DNA from: Rachicladosporium sp. CCFEE 5018 | Lineage: Eukaryota > Ascomycota > Dothideomycetes > Cladosporiales > Cladosporiaceae | DNA length: 64,000 bases | Assembly (NCBI GenBank): GCA_002077045.2 | Contig: KZ111160.1 | Location: 1 to 64,000 of the forward strand | Direction of reading: 5' to 3' | Part shown: positions 40,685 to 52,657 of the stretch, in pieces | How the letters are laid out: each line of letters starts with the position of its first letter | How positions within the stretch are numbered: position 1 is the stretch's first letter | The notes under the pieces: generated by a model | What the model was told of the DNA's origin: nothing | Database searches by the model: none | Seen by the model: the letters and a program-made list of their open reading frames with translations, nothing else | Made by a program: the position numbers and the translations under genes

Positions 40685-43150
40685 ATGAGACAAGTGGGCT
40701 CGGTCTTGTGGCCGAAGCTCAGGATATTACAGATCTATGGTGCAAATACGGGCGTTGGCAAGACCATCTTTTCAACAATTTTGTGTCAGGCATTTCGGAA
40801 GGAATTCGAGAAAGTGCATTATTTGAAGCCGATATCAACTGGACCATTACAAGAGGCAGACGACAGGTACAGTCAGATCTGCTGTCATGGACTGTTGGCT
40901 TTATGCTCACTGCCTTCCCACAGTCACTTATCGACATTCGGGCCAGGAATCCGATCAAAGACCCTATATCAATTCTCTGACCCCATCAGTCCACATCTTG
41001 CCGTCCGCGGTTCATCGCAGGTATGCTACATTGAGGATCGCATCCAGACCAACGATTAACAATAATCGAAGGACGTTTCCGATATTGCTGTTCGACGAGC
41101 AGTCCACGACGAGCTCTTGAGCTATGCTGATGGACAAGGCGGCGTAGCCATAGTCGAGACTGCGGGCGGTGTACTATCGCCTGCGCCCTCTGGTATCACA
41201 CAGGCCGATCTTTATCGTCCTCTGAGACTACCAGTATTGCTAGTAGGTGACCATCGACTCGGCGGAATCGGATCAACGATATCTGCATGGGAGTCGCTGC
41301 ACATCCGCGGCTACGACGTTCAGTCCATCGCACTCTTTGACGAGAGTCGATATGGTAACTATGCCTATCTGCGAGACTACTTCGCTGAGCGGAGTGTGGA
41401 TGCGTTCTCGATCACACCGCCGCCGGAGGTCAGAGCTACGGCATCAGAGGACATAGAGTCAATGCGGAACTACTACTCCAACGCCAGCGATAGTGCGCCA
41501 GTCACGTACTTCGTCGATCGTTTCCTTCATTCTCACGATCAACGCATCGAGTCCCTGCAGTCCATGCCCAAACAAGCCACGGAAGCGATTTGGCACCCCT
41601 TCATGCAGCACAGCGAGCGAAACGAGAACACAGTCTTAGCCATGGACTCAGCCTACGGCGACTACTTTCAGACCTACCAAAATAAGCCCTCCCAGTCCGT
41701 TACCGACTCTGGTCCAGCCTCAACTCAAGAGAGGTCCCTCATAACCCCAGCCTTCGACGCCTCAGCCTCCTGGTGGACCCAAGGTCTCGGCCACGGCAAC
41801 CCTCAACTGGCTCTCACAGCAGCCCACGCAGCAGGCCGCTATGGGCACGTAATGTTCGCGTCCGCCATTCACGAGCCCGCTATCACTCTGGCCCAAACCC
41901 TCATCCAAAGCATGGACAATCCACGTCTGAGCAAAGTCTTCTACACCGACAATGGCAGCACAGGGATGGAGGTAGCCGTCAAGATGGCTTTGCGTGCTGC
42001 CTCGAAACGCAATGGCTGGAGTCCCGACGAGAAAGTTGAGATCTTGGGATTGATAGGGAGTTACCACGGTGACACAATCGGGACTATGGACTGTAGCGAG
42101 CCAAGCATCTATAACAAAAAAGTCGAGTGGTACCAGGGTCGAGGGCACTGGCTTGACTTTCCGACTGTAAAGATGAGGGATGGGCAATGGATTGTCGAAG
42201 TGCCGGAGCTCTTGAGCAAAGAACTAGGCGAGGCGAAGAGGTTCTCTTCGCTAGAAGAGATCTTCGATACGGATGCAAGGAAGTCTGATCGGGAGATATA
42301 CCGAAAGTATCTGGACGGCGAAATCGATCAACTTCGACAGGCTGGTCGGAAGTTTGGCGCTCTGATCATGGAGCCCGTCATCCTGGGAGCCGGCGGGATG
42401 AATCTAGCGGACCCGCTATTTCAACGTTGCCTCGTGGACGCAGTTCGGGATTCCTCTCCATCCGCCTCGGATGAGACCGACTGGAGCGGCATGCCTGTCA
42501 TCTTCGATGAGGTTTTCACTGGACTCTACCGCCTTGGCCGCTTCAGCGCTGCGAGCTTCGTCGGCGTCGATGCCGATATCGTTGTAAATGCCAAGCTGCT
42601 GACAGGCGGTCTGCTACCGCTCTGCACTACAACCGCTAGCGAGGCGATCTTCGAAGCTTTCTTGAGCAACGACAAGAGCGATGCATTGCTGCACGGGCAC
42701 AGCTACACGGCGCATGCTGTCGGCTGCGCGGTGGCGAACGAGAGTCTAAAGACCATGGCGAAGATCAGTCACAGCGCTGACTGGGCTGCGTATCGGAAAG
42801 ACTGGTCTTCGCCTGCAGTGGGAACTTCGTCAGCAAGCCCGACCCAGCAATACTTGTGGAGCATGTGGTCGCAAGCCTTTGTCGAAGCCGTCTCACACAA
42901 GCCTAACGTCGACTCGGTGTTCGCCATCGGCTCGGTATTCGCGATGTCGCTCAAGGATCCAGCTGGGTCCGGCTATGCCTCCACAGCCGCCACAGGGCTA
43001 CGAGATCGCTTGCTTGCTGGTACTGAGTCCGGACAGGCGGTAATCCACTCCCGAGTGCTTGGAAACGTGCTATACCTCATGGGTGCCATGACCAGCACTC
43101 CAGAGACGCTGACCGATGTCGAGAGGACAGTACTCACAGCGCTGGAGTAA
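40685..43150 (+). CDS. bioDA: Fused dethiobiotin synthetase / DAPA aminotransferase
   Basis: This bifunctional protein performs two consecutive steps: KAPA to DAPA (aminotransferase, C-terminal) and DAPA to dethiobiotin (N-terminal synthetase). Exons: 40685-40866, 40924-41020 and 41072-43150, giving 785 residues, with short introns (GTACAG...CACAG; GTATGC...CGAAG). Synthetase: P-loop YGANTGVGKT at 18-27, YLKPISTG, ETAGGVLSP and LLVGDHRLGGIGST. Aminotransferase from about 270: WHPFMQHSERNE, ASWWTQGLGHGNPQL, YTDNGSTGMEVAVKMALRA, LIGSYHGDTIGTMD, FDEVFTGLYRLGRF and the PLP-lysine region NAKLLTGGLLPLC. The fused order is typical of filamentous fungi and plants. All key motifs are intact. No biotin synthase (bioB) gene is seen in the window. 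Confidence 0.96.
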
Positions 43151-43268
43151 GTCGTTGTGCCGTGATCGGGCGCTCCTATCCGCCTGCCAAAAGTCCGTGT
43201 ATATAGTCTATGCATATATCATATATCGTCCAACTTGAGCGTTGCATTTCCTCAACCCAGTACTTCGC

Positions 43269-44031
43269 TCACACTGACACACCCTGCTCCCTGGCCACCC
43301 TGTATATTACCTCCGCGATCTGATCGACGTCCGTCTTCTTCAACGGCACCCTATGCGCCCCATCCCACTCGATGACCGTACTCGTCTTCGGATCGTGATA
43401 CTGCGCCAGCATCTTTCGATGCAAATGTAGTCCCCCATCCGCCAGCCCATGCACATGTATAGTCGGCAGACTCAGCACGTGAGGACTCGGGTGAGGGTAA
43501 TCGAAACCCTCACTAACCTGGCCAGCATTCACCAGCGCCGGATGCCGTGAAAGCTCCGAAAAGCTAACCAGCGGCGACCGCCCCGCCAGAAGCACCGCAA
43601 ACTTGTAATCCGTCTCCGCCTTCCCAGTCTTCTCCACACAAATCTGCTTTATGATAAAGCAAACTCGCACTCAACTTCGCTCCCTGACTGAACCCCATCA
43701 AACCCACCCACGGCCCAGTCCCCTCATCCTCCCGCTTGCAAGTCTCAATAGCATAGAACACCTCCTCCGTCGCAGCCTCGTCGTCGATCTCCGGGTGCTC
43801 GGGCAGCCAGCGCAGCCAGCGTCTGAAAGGGCCGTGTTGCTCGTAGACGGGGACTATGCCGGGGCCGGCAGGGCAGTAGAAGGGTCCGTCGGCGAAGACT
43901 AGACGGAAGGCTGGGAGGGCGCGGATCAGAGTGCGGGCTTGAAGGGCGAAGATCTCGGCTGTAACGCCGCCGCCGTGGAGGCAGAGGATACGAGGGAGGG
44001 AGAGGTCGGGGGTAGGGGTGGAGGTGGCCAT
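43269..44031 (-). CDS. FSH-family serine hydrolase, with 1-nt frameshift
   Basis: A small alpha/beta hydrolase of the FSH1 family (yeast Fsh1-3; related to fungal polyketide-cluster esterases such as CitA). It runs from ATG 44031 to the stop at 43269: 763 bases, one more than 254 codons. The first frame gives LPRILCLHGGG, LVFADGPFYCP, and the nucleophile GFSQGAKLSASLLY; the second gives EKTGKAETDYKFAVLLAGR, HVHGLADGG (Asp) and WDGAHRVP (His). So the catalytic triad Ser/Asp/His is complete, but one extra base near 43650-43655 breaks the frame. There is no room for an intron (21 bases between GT and AG). Either a recent null allele or a consensus error. Substrate unknown. Confidence 0.82.
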
Positions 44032-44634
44032 GGTATTGTATGGAAGAGATGTGGAGAGATGAACTAGAGAAGTCTTACCTTTAGGATTCGATCATGGCAG
44101 ATAGTGCATTGGTCTGTGCTATATTGAGATCACGGTGGTCCCACATTGCCATGCATGAGGCTGAACGTTGGGTGGGGTCGACGTCCGGGTGTAGGTCCGC
44201 TGGTGAGATGGTACAATTCAGAAGTGGTACGGTATAAATCCTCTCAGCTGGCGGTACGAGTTGACTCTCAAAGATGTTCTCTGCTCTATGGTAGCTTTTG
44301 GGCTACGAGCGGTCCATGGTGGATTCAGAAGTTCTGGGAATGCAGAAGATGGAACCGATTCGTGCAAGTATACAAATATATTGGAAATCGGTCTACCATG
44401 TCACGCCTGTAGAAGCTTGCTGAGAGGGCAAGATCACATGGAAGTGACCAGTGCGATAGTCTACGGCAGCTGCACGTTAAGTTGAGCCGATACCAAAGCT
44501 TGAAAGCTGCGCGAGAGTCGTCTCGGTAGTGGACTGGACCCTTCATACTCCTGCCGTCGCTTTTCAGATACCCTCGTTCATCTTACAAGTCTCCCATCCG
44601 CCATGGTCCATCTCAGGTCTCATTCCATACTGAT
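44032..44634. other. Intergenic, no gene seen
   Basis: About 600 bases between two minus-strand genes; includes the hydrolase promoter. Only chance-like short frames. Confidence 0.45.
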
Positions 44635-45069
44635 CTACACCTTTGCCTTCACCTCCTCAGCAGTGGCCTTGGCCTTGCCGGCCGCCTCGTTGATGGCACC
44701 CTTTGCCTTGCCAGTGAGCTCCTCAGCCTTGCCCTGCGCTTGCCCGCTCAACTTGGCAGCATCGTCCTGCGTAGCGCCAGTAACCTCGCTCGCTTTTGCC
44801 TTTGCCTCGGCGGCGTTGATGCCAATGGCCTCCTTTGCCTTCTGTGCGGCTTGTTCTGGAGAAATCGTGTCAACAGGAGAACCCGAAGTATGGGTAGAGA
44901 GATGTGTCCGGCAATACGTACGAGCTTGCTCAATGCCAGCAGCAGCTTTCTCGCCAGCGACCTTGTTCAAGTCTGCGGCCGTCTCCTTTGCGGCGTCGAC
45001 AGCTGACTTTTGGGTGCGGATGGAGGTGCTGAAGAGACGGGCATTGCGGGCGAATGCTGTGCGAAGCAT
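44635..45069 (-). CDS. Small LEA/CsbD-like protein with mitochondrial presequence
   Basis: Two exons, 45069-44922 and 44855-44635, with a 66-base intron (GTACGT...TCCAG, phase 1), giving 122 residues. The N-terminus MLRTAFARNARLFSTSIRTQ is rich in Arg/Ser, lacks acids and looks like a mitochondrial targeting sequence. The rest is Ala/Lys/Glu-rich, with repeated 11-mer-like units (AAKLSGQAQGKAEELTGKAKG), resembling late-embryogenesis-abundant or CsbD-type stress proteins that are disordered in water and fold as amphipathic helices on drying. I infer a desiccation or stress role in mitochondria. The repeats make distant assignment unreliable. Confidence 0.75.
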   Translation of the reverse strand: MLRTAFARNARLFSTSIRTQKSAVDAAKETAADLNKVAGEKAAAGIEQARTYCRTHLSTHTSGSPVDTISPEQAAQKAKEAIGINAAEAKAKASEVTGATQDDAAKLSGQAQGKAEELTGKAKGAINEAAGKAKATAEEVKAKV

Positions 45070-45801
45070 GTTTACGGTAGGTTGTGGATGTGGATTAGGT
45101 GTCCGATAGGTCTGAATGAATATTGAGAAGACTATGAGTCAATCGTAGTGATGAATGACAGTACCTTACTTCTTGAAATGCAGCTGCTCTACCTCGAAGC
45201 TTCGTCGAATGGTACGTCACTCTGACCTCGGTAGCAAAGCTATGGCCCTGCCACGCGACAGGAGTCGGGCCGCACATGATGCTTGGCATGCTTTCGACAA
45301 ACTTCATGATCAGAGTTGGCTTCCAGAAGCTCTTCCTTTGATCTTCAGAAAACGAGCCCTTCCTATTCACTCTGCCTACCTTTTGACAGTGGTTGCTGGA
45401 GGGGAAAGCGAAGGGCAGAAGGAAGATCTTTCCACCGGCTTACCTCTGGACTTCTAGACGAAATGGGAGAATCAGTAAATTAGACGTGGTACATTCCCCT
45501 ACAGCGTATCTGGCGTAGCTACGCTCGACATTGGCATCTACTGTTTTTCTGGAGTGGATGGCCAGAGCACGTGTTCATCAGAGAGCTTCCTTACGATGCC
45601 GCAGATATGCGCTTTGCACTCAGGGTCTTCTTGATGGGCGGCCAGCACAGTGCTATGGTCACGGATGCTGAGTCCAAGAAAGCTACGAGATAGCGTAGCA
45701 CCTCAATACTGCACTGCTACGTTGCGACGCGCCACGTGACAATTCGAGTTCCTGCGGCTTGGGACAACCTTTGTTTTGACTGCCTCTCAAGTCGCAATTG
45801 T
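45070..45801. other. Intergenic, no gene seen
   Basis: About 730 bases; promoter of the LEA-like gene and 3' flank of the dehalogenase-like gene. No convincing frame. Confidence 0.45.
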
Positions 45802-46545
45802 CTAGATACGGTAGTGCCTTTCGAGCACTCCAACCACCTCTTCCAAGCTCTTCACGATAGCAGTCGGCCTTCCCTTCTCTCCCTCTACTAGCCTGTCCAC
45901 CCAGCCAGAGCCGCCTCGATCGACCCAAACCACGTTCATCCCGACGGCTCTCGCGCCAACGACATCGAACGGATTGCCGCTGACCAGCCAAACCCTCCCA
46001 ACTTGTTCCTGGCTGTCGGCCTGTTTTCCAACCTTTCCGACCAAGTATTTGTACACCTCTGGCGCGGGCTTGAACCGTTTCACCTCTTCCACTACCACGA
46101 TGTCCTTCAGTACATCTCCGTAGTCGCGCAGCGTAGCCGAGCCAGTGACGCTGTTCGATACCATGGAGTGCGTGCCATTGCTGAATACCACTGCGTTCAC
46201 GCCTTCTCGACCTCGAAGCTTCTCCAAGCACTCTTTCACGTCTCCAAACACCTCTAACTTATCGTACTGCTGCATCACACCTTCGATACCTTTCTCATTC
46301 AGCTCCAGTCCTGCTTCAGCCAGTGCATGCAGGAATGACCGCCGTGTCACTTTCTCGAAGTCTTCGTACACGCCCATGCTGTTTAGGCGCCATGTGTACT
46401 CGAGCTGATAGACTCGCCATGCTTTGGCGAGAGCTTCGGCTTGGGGCTTTGAGAAGTGGGTTGCTAGGTGCGTGGCGATGGAGGCTGTGGAGAGGAGGGT
46501 GCCGTAGGCGTCAAAGGCTAGGGTGATGTCCGGTAGAGGAGCCAT
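45802..46545 (-). CDS. 2-haloacid dehalogenase-like (HAD type II) hydrolase
   Basis: A single exon of 247 residues. HAD-superfamily type II enzymes hydrolyse 2-haloacids with inversion through an Asp nucleophile, but fungal homologues often have unknown natural substrates. Motif I is FDAYGTLL (Asp nucleophile about residue 12). Motif II is VVFSNGTHSM, motif III lysine is VKRFKPAPEVYKYL, and motif IV is WLVSGNPFDVVGARAVGM. The cap domain between motifs I and II carries the type-II pattern (AWRVYQLEYTWRLNSMGVYEDF). All catalytic positions are present and the length is normal. Confidence 0.9.
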   Translation of the reverse strand: MAPLPDITLAFDAYGTLLSTASIATHLATHFSKPQAEALAKAWRVYQLEYTWRLNSMGVYEDFEKVTRRSFLHALAEAGLELNEKGIEGVMQQYDKLEVFGDVKECLEKLRGREGVNAVVFSNGTHSMVSNSVTGSATLRDYGDVLKDIVVVEEVKRFKPAPEVYKYLVGKVGKQADSQEQVGRVWLVSGNPFDVVGARAVGMNVVWVDRGGSGWVDRLVEGEKGRPTAIVKSLEEVVGVLERHYRI

Positions 46546-47288
46546 GACTACTTGAAGAGATCATGAGAGATTTGACTTACTAGATGTTGAAGAACGGAAG
46601 GAACATGGCTGTGATGTCACTCAGAAATTGGAAAGCTTGTACACGCGCCGAGGTGGGATTCCGTTACCATCAACTTGCGTGAGTTATGTACGGAGTGCAC
46701 TACATATGCAGTGTTGAAGACGGATACATCGTTGCTGCGCATGGAATCAAGCTGACCTTCGAGAGCTGCCTGTACCAAGAGCATAGAGCTCGGATCGCAT
46801 GCAGCTCTAATTCGTGCAATATCCGCGGACACGGGAGTGCACCTTCTAGATCTTTCATAAATTGTTCGCAGCCTAATAAGAGCTCATCTGCTTGCCATCG
46901 CCATCGTCACCGTCGAAAGCATTCGTTATCGGTGCCATGCCCCGCCGTTGTCAGCATCAGACCGATGGCGTCGTGGCTAGAGAAGGCGTTGCTGGCTCGC
47001 TATTGGCTAGCCCGGCTTTCTACGGCTCTTCTATGTCAGACACAGGCTGAACCCTACTCAACCGCAATGACATGCGTCCTGACAGACCATCAAGTCCTGG
47101 ATTGCCCAAACGATCGAGAATGCGAGCGAAAGGAAAGGCCGGTCGCAACGCGTCTAGACCATCTCATCAACATGAGGTGTTAGCCGACACTGCAGATTCG
47201 CGTATGCAGTACTGCCGCCATCCGACACAATCCCTGCATTTCCGGCCGCCCAGACCTTGTCAATGCAGTCGCACGTGACCCCTGCGAT
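46546..47288. other. Intergenic unique sequence before the second repeat copy
   Basis: Promoter of the dehalogenase-like gene and the left flank of repeat copy 2. The sequence just left of 47289 can be compared with whatever precedes position 1 of the window to find the true repeat boundary. No gene seen. Confidence 0.5.
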
Positions 47289-47667
47289 TGAGCGATAGAG
47301 CCCCTCATCAGGTGGGGTCATCCCAGCCCGGCGTGTCGACTGCGCAATCTGCCGCACCCCTCGCACACATCCACGCCCCAGCATTCCTCAACCCGACCTC
47401 GAGTGCAGCCGGGTGTGCGCAAGGTCAGCAGCAACAGCTTCGACAACGACAGGACAGCATCAATCTGGTTCCCCGTATAGCTTCTACCCCCGGACACAAG
47501 CTCCACCCGAAGCTCTCCTTCCCGATCTTGCTGGCTGCCCTCCCAGATCCGCGAGCTTCACCTAGCTGAGTGGGCTGTACCTCTACCTCTCGTGTGTTGC
47601 GAGCAAGCAAAGCAGGCCAGCCTGCAGATAGCAGTGCACCTGAGCACCATTGCTGCTACCTATTACT
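47289..47667. other. Non-coding, upstream of the zinc-finger gene, copy 2
   Basis: Identical to 1-379; presumed promoter and leader. Confidence 0.5.
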
Positions 47668-49442
47668 ATGCCTCCGCGCACCACCTCGCTCACCGGCCAG
47701 TTCTCCGTTACGGACGCCAACAATGAGGTCGTGTGTCCGCTGCGCAATCACGATGGCAGCCATTGCAGGAAGCGATGTCTCGGCGTGAGTTTACCACCTC
47801 CATCTACCATCACTCCCAATGCTCTTTGTCAGCTGCTATTGTTGCCTCGCAATACGCTCAATCCTTTCGCATTGTCTATCTTCATATTGCATGCGTTTCA
47901 GTCACACGCAAGGAGCACCCAGTAACAATGTCTTCGCCCACAGGAGAAGCGATATCGCTCCATGCAGGAGCATATCCGCCGAGCCCACCCCGAGTACTAT
48001 ATCGCCAAATTGCCGGCGACGAAGGAGAGCTTCGATCTCATGATATCGACGCCGCCACATGAACGCCCACAGGAACCCTCCCCGCAACAGAACCACGCCC
48101 AGGCAGTGGTACCACAGCACTCTGACCCGTCAGGTCTGTCACCCGCCTTCAACCTTGACGCAGGCTTCGGCTCATCATTTGCGCCAGGCTATGGTCACAT
48201 ACTTGGGCAGCACGATGGCGGCTACTACACGGCGGGTGACAATGACGCCGCGGTCATATACAGCAACATGCAAGCACAACAACGCTCGTCAGACGAGTAC
48301 AGAAGAGGCTCTCTGATCCCTGCGGCGTCGGCAGCGGCAGCTCTAGCACAGCTGCACTACCATCGTGGCGCAGGCGCAGATGCAGACTGGGCAGGCGATA
48401 ACATGGGACAGGTGATTTTCCCTTCTTTGCAGCTATCACCAACGGGCACTGAAGCCGACTTTCTTCAGAACTACTTCGCCGATCAAAACAATGATATGAA
48501 GACGAATCATTTCCACGTCGATCCCGCGCTGGAAGAGCCGCCTTTTCTGCAAGACCATAACTTTCCTACTTCAAGCAATCAAGATTTGCCTGCATTGATG
48601 GCGAGTAGTCTAGCACATTCGCCGACTGATCGGCCGATGACTTTACCGTCACTGCACAGAAGTCTATCGCGGTCACATACGAGACCGCGGAAGAGCAGTC
48701 TGGGACAGCAAGCACGCTTGCCGAAGCATGAGAGGAAGAGGAGTAAGGATTTGTCGAAGCGGCTGAGTGGGGAACGAAGACCGAATTCCTCCGAGCCCAG
48801 TGCTGCTTCGATATACGGTAAGCGATGGGAGGACCTCATTGATGCGGCCACTAGCGCCACTGAAGAAGAGGGCTCGAGAGATTTAACACCAGTATGTTGT
48901 CCTGATCTCCTTTATGAAGCAACGTGTGGCTGAACACATCACAGATACCGGGATCACCCTATCACTCCCCACAAGTCGCCTCACGGACGTCAATACCACC
49001 TCCCTTCGCCCTCGGCTCCCAATTCCAATCATTCCAAGCGTCCCCTCTGAACCGCGCGCTCACACCACCTCCCGCAAATGCAGATCTAGACCTTCAACAA
49101 TACACCTCTGCGGACTCACCACTATCCTCAGCCTCTCTTCACCACCATCAAGACTCCACTGGCTCCGGCTCACAGTTCAACATCATCCAACCTGGCACCA
49201 TGGACTCCAACAACACCTCACCCATGTTCCCCATACAGCAACCTGTGCAGATATACTGCGCGGGTTGCAAGAGACTGAGTGTGCTTAAGGAAAGCTACGC
49301 ATGCGTCAACTGTATCTGCGGGTTGTGTCCGACTTGTGTACAGGCGCTGTTGGACAATCAACGGAATGGGCGGATGAGTGGGTGTCCGAGTTGTCAGATG
49401 GCTTATGGGAATTATAAGCAATTTCAGCTGGACCTGAGGTGA
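47668..49442 (+). CDS. C2H2-type zinc-finger protein, copy 2
   Basis: Identical to the gene at 380-2154. Exons are 47668-47784, 47944-48891 and 48945-49442, giving 520 residues, with the same split N-terminal finger and C-terminal Cys-rich ribbon. No base difference was noticed. It is either a second locus or the same locus represented twice in the assembly. Confidence 0.83.
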
Positions 49443-50390
49443 TGGAACGTCGGACTTGTTGCGACGTGATACATTGATGCGCACATGGCCTGCTACAAAA
49501 CACCATATCGCCGCTAGGCTCACTCACCGTCACCGATCGAACTTTTTAACACACTGGATCGAGATGTCCTCGAGTCCGCTCCACTGCTGGATCGACTCTA
49601 AGGTCGCCCTGTCTCGACTTCGACCTCACGAAACCTTCTTGCTCCAAATGCATTCTTGCTGCAGCAGGTACTGAACGGCAGAAGACTCAAGATGAGGGGC
49701 ACGGCTGATCACGGACGAGTGGTAGAGCAAAAACCGAACGACATGTACATATGGGAAAGCGCTGATGCGCAGGCTTATAGCTACGGGATGATGATATACG
49801 ATGAAACGAAACCGGTTTCTTGCAGGACTCTGGGAGTTTCTGGGCTTGCTGGTAGGAGGCTAGGGATGAGTAGACGTCTGGGCCGTCGAAAAGCTAGCTG
49901 CAGGCGTTGCTAGGTAGCCAGATACCTCGAGTACGAGACTTGTCGCTATCATCACGTGCTTCCGATATCTCACTATGTCCGTCAATGCTATTCCAACTTT
50001 TGGCGGTCAGAGTGATCGCATCCGCAAAAGTACCGGCTTGGCTTGAGATATGTGCTCGTCCGGTATTGCACCGAACGCGACCACGAAGCTATAGCTACGA
50101 GAGCTACAAGCTTGCACTTCGACATCATGGGATTTCAAGAAGTTGTCCGCATTTGCCGTGCTTGGTCAGTGGAAACTTGACGAAGACTTGTCGGCATGGC
50201 ACGATGCTCGTGAGTAAGGAGGTATTGGCATTGCCAAAACGTACATAGGCTCGAGAGCTCCTGCCCCAGATGACAGTAAGTGCTCCTAATTCGATCTTCC
50301 TTTCACTGTAGCCTCTTGCATCTCCTGCGTTGATCTGGACCAATTGGAACATAACGTTCTCGAAGCATTGAACCCGCGATCCGCTCCACG
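49443..50390. other. Intergenic, copy 2 of 2155-3102
   Basis: Identical to the first copy; no gene seen. Confidence 0.5.
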
Positions 50391-50960
50391 ATGTCGAAAC
50401 GAACGACAGCAACCTGCTACTGCGGCGCTGTTCAGCTCGAGATTGTAGGTCTCTCCTCGGCGGTCACCTGCCCCAAAGCAGATCAAGGACTAATATGTAG
50501 TTCAGCCAGTCCAAGGCGAAGGCTTCGTCAATACTCATGCCTGTCATTGCAAAGACTGCCGACACGTGACCGGCACAATGTTCGCCTCCAACGTCTGTGC
50601 CTCCCTCTCACATCCTCAACCGAACGAGCTGGCTCTCTGATAAATTTCCAGCTTACTGTCGAAACGCCTCACCTTCGCCATGTCCGCGGCGAGGACAACC
50701 TCTCGGCTTATGCCACGGCCAAGACAATCAATACCGGCAATACCATGACCTCGTCCTTCTGCAAGACCTGTGGTGCTCTGATGTATCGGCGCAGTAGCGG
50801 TTTCCCTGGGTTGAGCTTCTGTCGAATCGGGACAGTGGATGACATTGAGTTGCATGATGAGATCCTGAAGCCGATGGCGGAGCAATTCACCGTCAGCAGG
50901 GTGAAGTGGCTGGAGCCGGTGGAGGGCGTGCGGCAGACAGAGGGAATGAGTACTGAGTAG
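50391..50960 (+). CDS. GFA-family zinc protein, copy 2
   Basis: Identical to 3103-3672. Exons are 50391-50444, 50506-50592 and 50652-50960, giving 149 residues with the same CYCG, CHCKDC and FCKTCG zinc-ligand motifs and the same weak GTCTGT donor in intron 2. Confidence 0.83.
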   Translation: MSKRTTATCYCGAVQLEIVGLSSAVTCPKADQGLICSSASPRRRLRQYSCLSLQRLPTRDRHNVRLQRLCLPLTSSTERAGSLINFQLTVETPHLRHVRGEDNLSAYATAKTINTGNTMTSSFCKTCGALMYRRSSGFPGLSFCRIGTVDDIELHDEILKPMAEQFTVSRVKWLEPVEGVRQTEGMSTE

Positions 50961-51012
50961 GCTGCCTTGAATTACGATCTCTAGCAACCATTTATACAGA
51001 CCTCAGTACCCT

Positions 51013-52657
51013 CTATTCGGCCGCAGGAGTCGTCAAGCACTTCGCCTCTCGCTCCGCAAGTGAGATATCTCGTGCAGGCACGCCAGCTCCGAACTCTCTG
51101 ATGTTCGCCTGCCCAACATTGTGCTCCTTCCATCCCATGGCCTCTAGACCAGCCGCTCCGTTCCTAGCAAAAGTGACCCAAGCATCCTGCATAGCAGCAC
51201 TGGTCTCGTACTCCAACTGCGTGCTGTTTCCTCGATAGTTCGGGTATGTCCCAAAGACGAGAGGTTGCTCCGAGCCGTGGTAAGCACCTAGCCAGAAGCG
51301 AGGCGATACGTTGGTGAAGTTGCCAGCGTACATGAACCTGTAAGTCTGCTGGCCTGTTCGATCACGAAGTGCTGTGGACTGGGTCGCAGGACAGAAGAAG
51401 AGGAGATCGTCGTAGATGGCTCCCGTGGCATAGTCGGGATTATCGGCGCTGTAGGGCTGGACGAAGGCGAGGCCATCCTGTAGGTTCGTGCCAATGATGG
51501 CGGGCTGGAACCCATGTTAGCCCTTCGGATTGAACACCTGCGGAAATGGTAGTCTCATACAGTCTTGGCCTGTTTGCCCTGCAATGCACGCTCGGTGATA
51601 TTGGCGAATTGCAGCTTCTCGTCGACGACTGGGACGAAGTACAAGACGAGCTGGCCAGTCCTTTGCACTTTCTCGACGAAGTCATTGATCACCAAGGCAT
51701 CCACTTCCCTCATACATCTCAACAAGCCGGTGGAGTCTTCGCCATACCCAGTGCAGCCTAAATTCTCCGCAACATACGTGAAATTAGACGTGTCGCTCTC
51801 CGGTCGGGTAAAGCCTTCCGTGAAGCCAGTCCCAGAGTCCTCAATCACGCCAGTAACGATCGGATCATCGTAGAAGCCGAATGTGTACCAGTCAATGCTC
51901 ATGGAACCCGAGGACTGGCCCCAGAGTATCATGTGCACAGGATCTCCGCCAAATGCAGCGATATTCGCTTTGGCCCATTCACCACAGTGCGGATGTCAAG
52001 TGTGCCCAAGTTCTGTTGCGCCAGGCCTGGAGCGCTGGGATAGCCAAAGATGTTGCTGCGGAAATTTGGCACCAGGACAATGTGGTCTCGCGTGCGCTGT
52101 ATCCACTGCGTAGGCTTCTGATATGGTACATCTTGTCCTCCGGTCGAGAAACCTCCGCCATAGATGAATATGATGACTGGCAAGCCTTTGCGGTGACTTT
52201 CAGTTGCTCGTGATCTGTGACTAGATGTTGTGGGAGTCCAGACGCTCAAAGTGAGGCAGTCCTCGCTTATGCGACCAGTGGTGTTGAGGCCGCCCAGGTT
52301 GTATTCCAGTACATCTTGATTGAAGGCGTTCGCTGGGGATGCCGTGAAATATTGCAGACAGCTGGGAAGTATGGCCTTCGCTTCAATGTTCACGCGAGAC
52401 TGGTCGAGGGGCACAGGAGGCGCGAAGCGAAGGTCGCCCAAAGGCGGACGAGCGTAAGGGATCCCCAGGAACTGACGGACGTTCGGCGCGGCGGAGTCAA
52501 TCTTGCCATGGAGGCGTCCGCTTGAGGTCTGTACTGTGAGACCATCATTGGCCTTCGCATGCTCACGAGAAGGCGGATGAGCAGTAGAAGTCGTGAGTAA
52601 TGCAAGGAACGGCAGGAGAATAAGCATCATCTGGACACTACCTAGGGTATCATACAA
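51013..52657 (-). CDS. Type-B carboxylesterase with frameshift, copy 2
   Basis: Identical to 3725-5369, including the one-base loss (here near 51977-51985) between the DIRTVV and EWAKANIAAFGGDP segments. The intron is at 51505-51560. The shared lesion means either that the duplication came after the mutation or that both copies derive from one consensus sequence. Signal peptide, oxyanion loop and GQSSG nucleophile are all as in copy 1. Confidence 0.83.

Noticed and set aside
26504..43150. A biotin uptake-and-synthesis cluster including the MFS transporter
   Set aside because: Tempting, but the transporter is 12 kb from the biotin genes, beyond an assembly gap, with unrelated genes between, and its substrate is unknown.
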